A stretch of 64,000 bases of DNA, taken from the NCBI RefSeq assembly GCF_032118995.1, contig NC_092667.1, positions 860,931 to 924,930 on the forward strand. Reading direction: 5' to 3'. The notes beneath the pieces were generated by a model. It was not told the DNA's origin. It ran no database searches and saw only the letters and a list, made by a program, of their open reading frames with translations. Of the stretch, positions 1 to 12,800 are shown one piece after another (the first letter of the stretch is position 1; every line of letters starts with the position of its first letter). Both the position numbers and the translations under genes were made by a program. This DNA is from Asterias amurensis. Its lineage: Eukaryota; Echinodermata; Asteroidea; Forcipulatida; Asteriidae.

Positions 1-3000
1 AAATAGAAATACGTTTATTAATAATGTTGTTTGGTTTGTTTAACTCAAGTATTCTACGTGCATTCCTTGCAAACTTAGGACTTTGTGGAAAATTCATAAT
101 GTATTAACATAAATGTATGTATATAAACAATAACTTTTTAAAGCGTATGTGTGTCCATTACATTATGAAGTGCACATATTTAAGGCGGATCTACATTTTT
201 AAACTAATCAAAAATTTAACACTTTTTGTTAACCAGCACTCAAAACACAATAGACTTGATTCCCCGAATCAAGAATATAAGACGTGATAATTGCTGGCCA
301 AATTAGGGCAAAAGGAACTGATTCCACTTAGGCCTATTGTTTTGTAAACTAATGATACCTTCATGGCTTTCTTGAGACACCTTGCATCAAACACTCCTGG
401 TAGATCCATCATTGCCAAAATGGCGTCCTCAAAGTTACCTCCTAACTCACTCTTCAAATCTTTGACGAGGTCCTTTAAGAATAATAAGAATTGTAAGTTG
501 TAGAATCATGTTTAATAAATGTAGGCACATTAGGCTCGAAACAAGACGATTGATTTAAAGGCATTTGAAAACCTTTGGTAATTATCAAAGACCAGTATTC
601 TCACTTGGTGTATCCCAACATAATTTTATGCATAAAATAACAAATCTGTGAAAATCTGGACTTGGTCGTCAGTCTTTTCACAGACCTCAGGAAATTACAG
701 GTAAGACAATTGTTGTGTGGGTTAGCAGTTATTGTAGCTATAATAAGTGTGAGATGTACCCAGCAAAACACGGCCACTTTCTGCAAACACACTCCAATGA
801 TTGTAAGAAACTTTTTAGGAAAGGCGATAAGCAGGCTAGTCCTTTTAAACACCTTTAGCATTTGGACTTGTCACAAAGTTTGCAAAGTGTGAGACTCGAG
901 ATGGTATGCTTTGTATAACTCTTTTAAACGATGAAACACGGTTAAGTGTTGTTGGGTACCGGTGTGTGGCAGGGGATCCTGTATAGAGGACAAATTTTCC
1001 GGTGTCGCGGTCTCAGATTTCCGGCGTGCTAAAAGCTCCGGATTACCAACAACGGCAGTATTACGTTTCTTCATACCTGCGCCCAGCAAGCGAAAGTTGT
1101 CGATTTTATTGCCGGGCTGAGTCAACTGTTTTGCTCGAGCTCGTAGCTGTCATGGCGGCGTCCACAAGTAAATCGACTGGAACGAGTGGAGCGACTACGG
1201 CATTATTGTGAAAAAAAGAGGTACTTCATAATCGAGTGTTTGGGGAGCGAGAATTACAAGGAAGGTTATTCTGAAAGCCAGAAGAGGGTTTTGGGCTGCC
1301 AGGCGATAAAGCACTCGTACGATAACAACAACAAAGATGTTGGAGATCGTAGCGGCAGCTGAGCACAGGCGACTCATGCCCGCAACGACAGCATGCTACG
1401 TCATCCCAGCAAGCTTGGCACGCCAGACATCTGAGACCGTGACTACTGTGTGCCGAAATGCCCGACGGTGACTTCGCGCGGAACTTTTAGCACGCCGGAC
1501 ATCTGAGACCGTGATACCGGCCCTTGCTTGTAGTATAGTTGACATAACTATAGAGCAAACTACCTTGCCGTAGAGGATGCAGTGTTTGTGATATCTTAAG
1601 AAGATCTTTGGAGCAGAGACTGTTGTGAACAGCACTCGACGTGACTTATTTTAGCATTACCTACCCTGCCAAATGAAGCTTTGTACTGAACCAACAGCTT
1701 CTGTCTTTGTGCATTGCTCCTGTTGCCCAAAATGTCCACTATCGCCTTCTCGTCAGTTCCTTGATTATAAAACAGCCACATAAAAGAGCAAATTATTAGA
1801 GGCTAGGCAGTATCAGAGAGTGACGACACTCTTTCCTAAGTTTTCTAAACCTCGACTTGAGCTTCGGCTCCAGGCCAAAGCCGTTATGGCATGAGATTTT
1901 GTCCCCTGGATATTTTGTCCTCCATATGGCGAACTGTGCTTGATTTCGGGACAGCAACCTCTAACTCTGAGGTCTCGAAATTAAATTCAAATATTTAAGT
2001 GAACAAATACTTTCTCGAAAAGAGGGAGCCGTTTCTCACAATGTGTTATACTATCAACAGCTCTTCATTGCATGTTACCAAGTAACATACCATGGACAAT
2101 AGATAAACTGAAATTGTACACAAAATATGTTGGCAGAGTTTTCTCGCCTTTTCTAATCAAACCACATATTTTTAAGACAATAGAATTATCACAATTCTGC
2201 AGCATGTGCTGACAATGTGTCTCGTTTGAAGGTTTTAACCGACTAGTAATATCGGGTAATGAGCAATGTTTAAAAAAAAAAAAGCCCACACTATCGTGAC
2301 GGCATGTGATTTAAATTTTGCCACACCTTCGTGTCACGTGGTACCAGTACGTCGAGGACTGCACCCAGTCACTGTAGTGTATACTCACCCAATCCCTTCA
2401 TTGCCTTCCGCAGGATCTGACAGTCACTGTCTGCATCGAAACCTCCATAGTCGGTGACGGTGGCCTGTAGCAAAGTCAAGAGAGTTTACTTATAGTTAAG
2501 GTTTTTTTCTTTAAATAACACAGTCATATTATAGTCACGACCACATTACCCCGGCTCGGGGGCAATATTTGTATCTGTAGCAACTGTTGAATTACTTTTA
2601 AATTGTTTTTTTTTTTTTCTTAGTAAGATCGGTAAAAAAAATTTAAAATCTTTAAACAAAATCAGGGAAAAAAATTAGGGTTGGCAATTCTAAACCTATA
2701 CTGATCGAAACGGCGTGTTGTAACTAACGGTTCTTACCACCCCAACTCATTTTGAAATAGTCATTACGTGGTGTTACCGCAAACCTTTCAACATAATTTA
2801 GTTCTAGACTACAGGAAGCAAAATCGCAGCCCGGTGTGCGTTTCTGGCGGTTGTAACCCAAAACTGTATCGGTCAATGACCAGTGATCAACCAATAGCAA
2901 ATACAAATGAAACAGTAACACGACTACGAAAACGCACATGTATTCTCAAGGAAATGCACTGGATCTCAATTCAAATTTAAAATCCTCTTGATCGACTGGA

Positions 3001-6000
3001 AATCCATCAACTCCTAGGCTTCATCTTAACTTTCTAGGTTTAGATCATTTTATTACCGAGACAGTGACTTTGATCAATGGGAGACTATCCAACTAGCAGA
3101 TTTATTGTTGACGTAGTTCTGAGCATGCGCACATTGCCTAAAAACAATGGTTTTTACCTGGTAACTCTGCTGCCACCTAGCGCCCAAAAGTTCCCCATCC
3201 GTGATCATCTCACTTGAATAACTGCTAAAAATATTTGTTGGCCGAGGAGCCTTATATTAATACCGCCTTCCCTACATCATCCGGGCATCTATTTCAACTT
3301 CTACTTTCAAGAACATTGCTCAAACCAGAACTGTACAGATTCTAACTCAGTGTTCCATCTTCAGAGTGCCCTTTAGCACCTAAGGATTTGTGCGCTATTA
3401 AAAGAACCCGTTCTTGGAGTTTTTGAAAGAACCCGTTCTTGGAGTTTTTGAAAAAAAATCCCTTTAAGTAATACCAAGGCAGTTTCCCAAGACAGTTCGT
3501 GATGTAATTCACAAACATTTTGTGACATCCTTTAAAGCCATTATACACTTTCGGTACAGACAAAAAGCAAAGTTCACAGATTTACAAATATTTTACAGGG
3601 TTTACAAAAGGTAATGGTAAAGACTTCTCTTAAAATATTGTTCCATGAAATGCTTTACTTTTTGAGAAAACATTAAAACAATATCAATTCTCGATAGCGA
3701 GAATTGCGGATCTATTTTAAACACATGTCATGACACGGCGAAACGCGCGGAAACAAGAGTGGGTTTTCCCGTTATTTTCTCCCGACTCCGATGACCGATT
3801 AAGGCCTAAATTTTTACAGGTTTGTTATTTTATATATATGTTGTGATACACGAAGTTTGGGACTTGGACAATACTGTTTACCGAAAGTGTATAATGGCTT
3901 TAATAACCCCGGAATATGATTGTCAAAGACCAGTAGTCTCACCTAGCCAAACATATCTGTGAACATTTTGACTCAATAAGTTATTGAAGTTGCACGATAA
4001 TACTGAAAGAAAAATACCATTGATGCACTAATTGATGTGCTTTCAGATGCATAAAAACAGTCTTCAGGCCTGAAGTCTCTTAATACTTGGGTGAAAAATT
4101 ACCTGGTTCTCAAAAACTACGTCACTTCACAGTGGGCTGTTTCTCACAATATTTTATAATCGACAACTCTCATTGCTCATTCCATGCTAGTTGTTATGCT
4201 AACATCTATCTTGAGTAATTACCAAAAGTGCCCAGCGCATTTAAAGGTAAATTTTTATCGGGAATCATATTAAACAACAATATCAGGTTTTCGGTAACAT
4301 CATGTAATGATAATCTCTAAATGAGTTTGGGTGGTTCTGAACACAACCGTTGGTTTCAACAATCAGCAATGTCGATCAATCATCTGAAGTTGTATTGCAT
4401 TTTGATAAAATGGTTTTATTTGTACTCTCTGTATCCGATTAATCAGATTAAAGCGACCATTCCACACAATTTCCTTGTCTCGATAGAGGCATCGTTATCG
4501 CTTATGTACACAAATTGGTAACCGTTCTAGTTTTGTCTCATTTGTTGTTGCAAAACCCTTTATATATATATTTTTTTTTCTTCTAATTCTCGTTTTAATA
4601 TTATTTGTAAGGGGAAGCTTTCAACCATCATTATTTCAAACTGGTTTGAATGTAAATCTGTCGACACTGTGTTCACTGCTAAAATTGGGCCCGGTGTTTC
4701 TAGCTGGCATTCAGCTCGTTTTTTCAATACCGGACAAATCGCGCCGTCAAATGAACAGTGATTACAACCGGTTTTAATTAAGTCCGACGGCTTTAGTTCG
4801 TCTGAGTTTCGACGAATAAGCCGCCGGACAATTTGGCAGTCGGAGTTCGGATTATTAGCATTTTAATGGAGATCAAGTTATTTATCATTATAATACCCAA
4901 ACCCAGTTGGAAATCAGTTAATCTGTTAATTCCTAATAGTGGGAGTGTACCTGCTTTTACGAGCCTGTTAAGTAATTCACAAAACAACCAAGTTTACTTC
5001 CAACACATTTATTTAGATTTACTGAGAAAAGAGGTGATCAAAATTTGTTGCTAAGGTCCATGAATGGGATGCATAGTTCATTTGGCCCGGTGTCGTTTCC
5101 CCCATAGCATTGTGCAAATCAATGCTTAGCTACAGGGGGGGGGGACCATTATTCATGGCTCGATCAAATTTTAATAAATTTTGATAAAGTATCATCTTAA
5201 ATGAATAAGTCTTAACCCCCATCCTCTTTTCAATTTCATTTTAAGTAAAGTTATGTTACTATGTTTTAGTAAGACACACCGCTTCGTTTTTGAAAGGGCA
5301 AGGGCACCAAGGCATTGTGTCCTCGGTAAAGGGCACCATAAAGAAATTGTAAATTTATTCTGGAGCATTTCAAGGGCACCAAGGGAGTCGCACTAATTAC
5401 CGACAACTTAACAGATCATTTGAACATAAGTCAACCGTGTAATATAGCACATGATTCATATGCACCCAAATCACTTTCAAGCTGTTGAAAAAATTGTATT
5501 ACTTATTGTAAAAAAGTGTTTTTTACCCCCAACTTAGTAACGAACGGAAATATCCGCCATGTTGTCTTTCGACGTACTTGGACGATTCCATTACACCGCA
5601 GGGGTGATACAGCATACAAGATGATTATTTACCATTTTATGTGTCTCTCAATCTCATGGAGTTAAACAAATATTATATTTAAAACCTCCCCTTTTCACTT
5701 CGAATTCCAGAGTGGCGGCTTAGTTACTAACAAGAAAGGAAAAAACAGTAGCTAAAACCAAAAAGAAAAAATACAACTCAGCCCTCAGAAATTACCCCTG
5801 CCCCCGCAGTGTAATAGAATCGTCCAAGTACGTCGAACATAAGCAATATTTCCGTTCGTTACTAAATTCGTTAAAAATACAATTTGACCAGAGGCAATGA
5901 CCAGAGGGCATGGAGACAATCGCCTTTGTGCCTTCGTGAAGTATCAGGCCTGCACCACTTTACATTATTTTCAACTGTTGTGCCCTGACGTTACCATAAC

Positions 6001-6891
6001 TACACACTGTCTTTAAGTTTGCAACACCCAGGATGGTCCCAACTCCAAATTAGAATTGCCTATTAGTTAATTCATAACAATCAACAAACATGCCAACGAA
6101 ATGTTTAACTTGTCTAAAAATAGCGTGCATTGTCTTCTCATGTAAACGAAAAGAAATAAACTTAAAGGGACTTGACACCTTTGGTAATTGTTAAAGACCA
6201 CTCTTCTCATCAATTGGTGTACCTCAACATGTGCATAAAATAAAAAAAAACTGTGAAAATTTGAACTCATTTGGTCGTCGAAGTTGCGAGAGAATAATGG
6301 AAGAAAAAAAACCCTTGTCGCACAAGTTGTGTGCTTTCAGATGACTTGAATTCGAGACCCAGGTGAGGTCTCTTTTTCACTTCAAATATTTTAGTGAGAA
6401 ATCACTTCTTTCTCAAAAACTATGTTACTTCAGAGGGAGCCGTTTCTCACAATGTTTTATACTATCAACAGCTCTCCATTGCTTGTTACCAAGTAAGTTG
6501 TCATGCTAATAATCATTTTGAGTAATTGCCAATAGGACGTGCCTAGTGTCTTTAATGTTATATGTGTCTAGTCTGTAATGAAGGACGTACCTTGCCCCGG
6601 ACCCAACTATTTACTCACTGATTATTTAGAAGAAAGGTTGCAACGGTGTTAAGGTTAAGAGAGAAAAAATACAAACTGTTCAAACTTCCCGGACCAACAA
6701 GGCTAAAAATACACCCTCTTTTTATCTTCCAACATTTTCAGGGGTCCATTTTACATCTCGACATAACCCGTTAAGGCATTATTCAGTTTATCAATTGAGA
6801 ACACCAACATGTTCATTCAAAACACCAATCAATAAATATGTTAACTTTTTTAGGAAACTGTTAAAGATGAACAATGTCAACGACTTACCAT
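1..6891 (-). CDS. Annexin, 5' part (gene continues past left edge)
   Basis: This is the N-terminal part of an annexin, a cytosolic protein that binds acidic phospholipid membranes in a calcium-dependent way. Visible exons, in order of transcription, are: a probable first exon ending in ATG at 6891-6889 followed by GTAAGT; 2464-2389 (76 nt); 1759-1665 (95 nt); and 472-359 (114 nt). All have AG/GT borders and compatible phases (0, 1, 0). The 76-nt exon encodes [12 protein letters not shown] and KAMKGLG. The next begins [15 protein letters not shown], completing the GLGTDE type II calcium loop of repeat 1. The third encodes [12 protein letters not shown], with the acidic residue that caps that site, then [10 protein letters not shown], the start of repeat 2. 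About 96 residues are present; the remaining repeats lie left of base 1. The plus-strand annexin at 9808 has the same three exon lengths. The repeat-1 exons are certain; the ATG exon, 4.4 kb upstream, is inferred from its Kozak-like AAAATGG and strong donor. Confidence 0.85.
1000..1517. repeat. Inverted-repeat element in annexin intron
   Basis: GGTCTCAGATTTCCGGCGTG near 1008-1030 is repeated inverted at about 1490-1515, and part of it again near 1420-1435. This is a fold-back element of roughly 0.5 kb within the 473-1664 intron of the minus-strand annexin. Confidence 0.65.
3534..3901. mobile_element. MITE, ends AAAGCCATTATACACTTTCGG
   Basis: Terminal inverted repeats of about 24 bp (GCCATTATACACTTTCGGTA and its complement at 3881-3901) bound about 0.37 kb, flanked by TTAA-like sequence. 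A second copy lies at 55528-55876. It has no coding capacity and sits in intron 1 of the minus-strand annexin. Confidence 0.8.
3905..4246. mobile_element. TTAA MITE family A copy
   Basis: Degenerate copy of the commonest repeat in this window. The family consensus has ends AGGCAGTGGACACTATTGGT, an internal GGGAGCCGTTTCTCACAATG segment and TTAA at both edges. Confidence 0.7.
5533..5868. mobile_element. Fold-back element, ends TAGTAACGAACGGAAATA
   Basis: An inverted pair at 5535-5600 and 5803-5868 (TAGTAACGAACGGAAATAT and CGACGTACTTGGACGAT with their complements) encloses about 0.2 kb. Non-autonomous DNA transposon type; superfamily not assigned. Confidence 0.75.
6166..6551. mobile_element. 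TTAA MITE family A copy
   Basis: Bounded by TTAA at 6162-6165 and 6552-6555. It contains the family core GTTGCGAGAGAATAATGGAA and GGGAGCCGTTTCTCACAATG. It lies in intron 1 of the minus-strand annexin. Confidence 0.85.
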
Positions 6892-7512
6892 TTTGACTTG
6901 AGCAGATTCGCAGTAGGTTAGATCGTACTGTGGATAACCTTGCTTCAAATAGAGTGGCAAGCTATGATGGAAGATCACGAGCTTGCACTCACCCAGTCAA
7001 GATTGACCTTTGCCCTTTCATTGCATTACGTCATTATCTATGGTTCATAAAGGACCCACCCTTGAGTCACAGCACAGCGCTGATTCTAAAATGTGATTTC
7101 CGTAAAGTTGTTGGCTCATAGGTTTATTTTAATCTCCCTATGGTTACCGGGGGAACGTCATCGGTAAGCGGATGGGGGAATGGTTAGCCGTGAAATTATT
7201 AAAATGATTTAGCTTGAACCTGCATTCAATCATAGTGCAAGCATTGAATACAAAACTTCAAATGGTCCAACTGTGCTATATAAAAAGGCATGGATCGACA
7301 ATTGCACTTTAAGATTAAACTAATTCAAAGTACTAATGTGTTTCAGGTACTTTTATAATCAGGTGACCTTGGCTTTAAAAACGTGTAATATTGCACAAAG
7401 TTAATAGGTTGGTCCAATTATGTTTGTCTAAATCAAATCGAATTTAGTAAACAGCATTTTAGTATTAACATTATTCACAAATCACTTCACTTCAATTTAG
7501 ATGCACATTTAA

Positions 7513-7886
7513 ATGCACTGTACATCTTGGTAGTTGTCAAAGACCAGTGTTCTCACTTGGTGTATCCCATCATAAGCATAAAATAACAAGCCTGCGAAAA
7601 TTTGGGCTCAATTGGTCGTCGAAGTTGCGAGAAAATGATGATAAAAAAAACACCCTTGTTGGACAAATTTGTGTGCTTTCAGATAGGAATAAAAGACTTC
7701 TATAGCTAGAACTAGAAGTCTTTTAATATTTTAGTGAGAAATTACCTCTTTCTTAAAAACAACGTTAGTTCAGAGGGAGTCGTTTCCCACAAAGTTGTAT
7801 TACTATCAACAGCTCTCCAATGCTCGTTACCAAGTCAGTTTTAAGTTAATGTTTGTTTGAGTAATTACCAAACGTGTACCTTCCCT
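7513..7886. mobile_element. TTAA MITE family A copy
   Basis: Flanked by TTAA on both sides. Its right TTAA (7887-7890) is also the left TTAA of the next copy. It holds a small internal palindrome (AAAAGACTTCTATAGCTAGA...) shared with the copy at 14961. Confidence 0.8.
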
Positions 7887-7890
7887 TTAA

Positions 7891-8245
7891 AGGCAATGGA
7901 CACTATTGGTAAATACTCAAAATAAATGCTAGTATAAAACCTTACTTGTTAATGAGTAATGGGGAGCTGTTGATAGTTTAAAACATTGTGAGAAATGGCT
8001 CCCTCTGAAGCAACGTAGTTTTCGAGAAAGAAGTAATTTTCCACGAATCAGAATTAAACTTTGAGGTATCGAAATCAAGCATCTGAAAGCACACAACTTC
8101 GTGTGACAAGGGTATTTATTTTTTCATTATTAGCTCGCAACTTCGACTACAGAGTGAGTTCCAATTTTGTTATTTTGTGCATATGTTGAGTTACACCAAG
8201 TGAGAAGACTGGTCTTTGACAATTGCCAAAAGGTGTCTAGTGTCT
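7891..8245. mobile_element. TTAA MITE family A copy, opposite orientation
   Basis: Starts AGGCAATGGACACTATTGGT and ends AGGTGTCTAGTGTC before TTAA. It reads in the opposite sense to its left neighbour and shares one TTAA with it. Confidence 0.85.
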
Positions 8246-8871
8246 TTAAGTGAACACAATTATTGGTCGATCCGTTGAATTAATTAACAACGTAGGCCTG
8301 GCCATTCAACCAAGTGGATCATTCTATTGTTTTTTTCTTCGTCCTTGTAATTAACAGTTTCCCTAAACTTTGTAGACACATTTCTCTGTGGAGTGCCCCA
8401 GTCGGTAGAGTTACCATATTATGGAGTCCTTTCGTTTCCTTTTGTTTTTTTTCCTCGGTCTCAATTAGGTAGGTGTGATGAAAAATGAGCACACACAGCC
8501 AGCTGTATGTTGCAGTCACTAGGTGGACACTCCTTTGTTCTGTACACTAAGGAAAATCATATTCTCACACACTGTAAAAAAAAAACGTGTGGGCGTATGT
8601 AAGTCCACATAGTGTTTCAAGCCCCTACATTATATTGACCTCTTTGTTCTAATGTTCACACTTCGTGTGTTAGCGTTAAGAGAAACATTTTTGTACGGAT
8701 CGGGATGTGCGGCACTTCCATTGTCGTTCTGTCATTCGCGTTTCTGAATCAATAATTTGTGGATACCGCTTAATAAAGAACATCTGGTGGAGTTGTATTA
8801 TTTAACTGTTAAAAGTAAACATGTAGGTGCACACTTCACATGTTTTTTTTGTTTCGGATGGGGGAGGGGGG

Positions 8872-9102
8872 GCACACTGTAAAAAAAAAAAAAAAAAAAT
8901 CCCATTAAATTCACGGTGCTTTACCTGGCAACTAGGGTGCCAGGTATAGTGCAGTAAGTTTCACGGTGGAAGTTTTGCAAACTACCCCTTCAAGGCACAA
9001 TTTACAAACCTTCCACTGTAAAGTTCACGGTGACTTAACAGGCACTCTAGCTGCCAGGAAAGGACCTTGAAATTTACGGGATTTTTTCACAGTGCACTTT
9101 TT
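8872..9102. mobile_element. Palindromic MITE, ends CACTGTAAAAAAATCCC
   Basis: Inverted termini (CACTGTAAAAA...TCCC and GGGATTTTTTCACAGTG) enclose further inverted blocks (TTCACGGTG, GGCAACTAGGGTGCC). It lies in the spacer between the two annexin genes. Confidence 0.7.
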
Positions 9103-9807
9103 AGTTTTCAACTTTGGATAATTTTGATTCTTTCAAAGGAAGGTCCAAATTATAATACTATAGACCTAATCCATACTGAACCACTTTTTTATAATTCAGG
9201 GAGCCTACATTATGAATTTAATATTTATCAAACAGAACAATGAAAATGTGATCTTTCTGGATACAACTAGAGTCTGCAATATATTTGACAAAATACCCAG
9301 TTTTATATTTTTCTTTTTCTGTAAATTATTTTAACAACCAGGAAATGACAACATCGAATCCTCGACAAGCCACCTGGCAGTCTGGTAGAATCGAAGTCCA
9401 TACACATTTTCTAATTTCCTCAACAAACAGCGCTAGTTGCTGACTAAAGTGCATGTAAAACATCATCATGTATCCCCGAGTAATCATTAATCCTCTTATT
9501 CGGCTACATCAAACATTTTAAGTTAATACACAACTTTTAGAGATAAGGTGAGTGCAATGCAAAGGAGGTGTGTTCAATTGCAATATGTAGGAGTTGCAAA
9601 ACAAAGTTAGATATTTACGTAATATTGTTTGTTTTAATAAACACTAAAGATATGACCATTTTCATCCAGGTCAAAGGTGAAATACTAATCGTATGAGGTA
9701 GCGCAACTACGGAATAGGGTTGGGTCGATCGGCGGCACGACAACTTGGCAATAATTGTTGATCATTGTGTCTAGCTTTGACGACAAACCAACAAGTCATT
9801 TGAGAAC

Positions 9808-12800
9808 ATGGAAGATCTTGCCGAGGTAAGAGTATTATTTCATCAGTTTTCTTTTTACCGCATGATAGCTTTTATTAAGAGAAACATTTTTGGGGTTTTG
9901 GTTCTCCGTTTACAACAGTCATCCATATAATAAATGACTATTTTCGCAAAATAAGGTTGTTATGCACAATAGTCAATAGACAATAAGCTGTTTTATTGTC
10001 ACATATTTTATCACAAGTGAAACAATCAAACAAGGCCTAAAAGAACTCATTTCCGATTCAATTAAAAAAAAAACTTTTATGTTCACTTGGAAAAAAATAA
10101 TACAGGAAAATATAGACAAACTGAAGTAAATTATTTTTTAGCCACAATTATAATTGAAAGACGTACTTGTCATGTCTTTCTCGAAGTATAATATGAGTAA
10201 AAGAGCATCAGATATATTTCTGTTGACGTGGCAGTCTGATGTCTTAGGCCCCTTTTTTCATTTAGAATCATTAATAATAAATAATATTTAAAAAAATCGT
10301 GTTCATTTAAACATTAGAGGTATCTGAAGTAATAAAAGACTAATTTTCAACTGTCCCTCGTGCATGGTTGGACTTTCTTTCTTAATGACTTAAAGACACT
10401 GGACACCTTCTCGCTTGATGTATCTCATCATAAACATAAAGTAACAAACCTGTACACAATTGAGCTCAATCGGTCATCGAAGTTGCGAGAGAGTAATGAA
10501 AGAAAAAACACCCTTGTCACACGAAGTTGTGTGCTATCAGATACTAGATTTCGAGACCTTAAGTTCTAAATGTTTCGAAATAAAATTGGTGGAAAATTAC
10601 TTCTTTCTCGAAAACTACGTTACTTCAAAGAGAGCCGTTTCTGACAATGTTTTATACTACCAACCTCTCCCCCATTACTCATTACCAAGTAAGGTTTTAT
10701 GCTATAATTATTTTGATTAATGACAAATAGTGTTCACTGCCTTTAATGCTATATGTGTCTAGTCTGTACTGTAACTCGTCCTTTCCAACAAGTTACAACT
10801 ATGGAGAGACAGTAGAAAGTTAATGTAAGGGATTGTTATTAGGGACAAATCCATTTTTAGGTTTAGATTTTAAATCTTAAAATGGATTGATCTCTTATCA
10901 CAATCATTTGGATTAACTTTTAAATCTCTTCCATTTAGAGTGCAGGTTTGTTAGAGTGATTGGCATAGCATCAATTATAGTATAGGTTTTCTCGGTCAAA
11001 TTCGGCAAATGAGCAGCCAATTTCATTTTCATGCGTTTGAATTAAAGCTGTTTTGTCTCTCCAGTTGTTACTGCGTTTCAAATTCAGAATTCGGCCATTC
11101 AATTTCGTTTTGAGTCGAGTCAAATTCCTTTAGCACTTTGTTCAATTAAGCGTATCGACATTCTTTTTCGTGAACACACGCCTCAAGAAGCGTCTGCGAA
11201 TTTGCATGCAATTGTTAAATTGAAGATTATTTTGTTAAATCGAATGACGCAACATTACATTTGACTAATCACAAAACGAAATCGAATCACCCTTTGCAGT
11301 AGCACTCGCGCGAAATAGAATAGCTTGGTGGTTTAATTGGCTGCTCATTTGCCGAAATTGACCGAGAAAACCTAGAGTAAGTTTTCATTTAAAGGCACTG
11401 GACACATTTGGTAATTGTCAAAGCCCATTAGTCTTCACAGTTGGTGTGTCTCAACTATGCATGAAATATCAAACCTGTGAAAATTTGAACTCAATTGGTC
11501 GTCGAAGTTGCGAATAAATATGAAAGAAAAACACCCTATAGGTTCAGGCATGAAGTCTTTAAAAATTGAGTTTAAAAAAAAATTACTAAAAATTACTTTC
11601 CAGAGGGAGCCGATTTTCACACTGTTTTATGCTATCAACAGCTCTCCTTTGCTTGTTTCCAAACAAGTTGTTATGCTAAGAGTTTTTTTAATAACTACCA
11701 ATAGTGGCCAGTGCAAATGATGATTGGAACAAGCATTAGAAAACGTGCCGGTACCTTAATAATTAGTCAGATATTGGCGTAGCATTTTGTTCTTATCTCC
11801 AGCTCGCCCCGTAAACGTTAATCTAATCCTGAATAATATCTTATCATTATGATCCCAAAAGACTACAAAGTTGCATAACTACACAAACTGATGTCTGTTT
11901 GTCTAAATTCCGATTGTATAAACTATGCCAGACAAACAAACAGATTAACTGGCGTCCATTAACAAAATTGAAAAATTTGAGATATGAATGACCATACAAT
12001 TGTTCCGGACTTAATTTAATGACCCTTCTAAATGCACTGTTTTTAAAATTACCCACAATAATTGTTTAGCATAAAAACTAACTTGGAAACGAGCAATGGA
12101 GAGCTCTTGGGAGTATAAAACATTGCGAGAAACGGCTCCCTCTGAAATAAAGTAGTTTGTGAGAAAGATGTAATTTCTCACTAATATGTCTGAATTGAAT
12201 TCGAGACCAGGTCTCCGAGGTATCGAGTTCAACGATCTGAAAGCACACAACTTGTGCGACAAGGATGTTTTTTCCCTTCCATTATTCTCTCGCAACTTCG
12301 ACGACCAATTGAGTCCAAATTTGGTTATTTTATGCATGTTGAGATACACCAAGTGAAATGATATTTTATCAAAGGTGTCCAGTGCCTTTAAGGTAACCTC
12401 TTTGAAAAAAACCGAGGTTAAGTCGTTGTTTGTCCCAATGTCTTTCTGAAACCTTTCGCCCTCTAAACGCAAGAGAGAGATTGAGCCTGGGAGATTGAAG
12501 TCAAGGAAAATAATTTTCTGACATTGTTTTAATGTTTTTATCTTCCTGCAGTATATAGTGCGATACAGAGCAGCCCGAGCTGGGTTGGAACTCCTGGTAA
12601 GTGTCACTTTAAAGCTGATTTAATTATTGACTAATACCAATCAAAGTCCGATGGGTTCGTTTCATGCACTTATATGCCGATATCGCAGAACGAACTACTA
12701 GAGAATAGATATATATATATCACACAAACATCTGGATGATTCAGATGTGTAAACTTGCCCGGTAGTCTATCCAAAGACCTTGGCTCAATGGACCCTTCTC

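Noticed and set aside
2738-2750. ATGAGTTGGGGTG followed by GTAAGAA on the minus strand, at first sight exon 1 of the left annexin
   Set aside because: The surrounding sequence (GAGTTGGGGTGGT, AACCGTT, CGTTTCGATCAGTAT) is an interspersed repeat found again at 4321 and 22538, and its phase does not fit the exon at 2464.
7275-7287. TATATAAAAAGGC as a TATA box for the plus-strand annexin
   Set aside because: It lies 2.5 kb upstream of the start codon with no recognisable exon or initiator near it; an untranslated exon cannot be excluded but nothing supports it.
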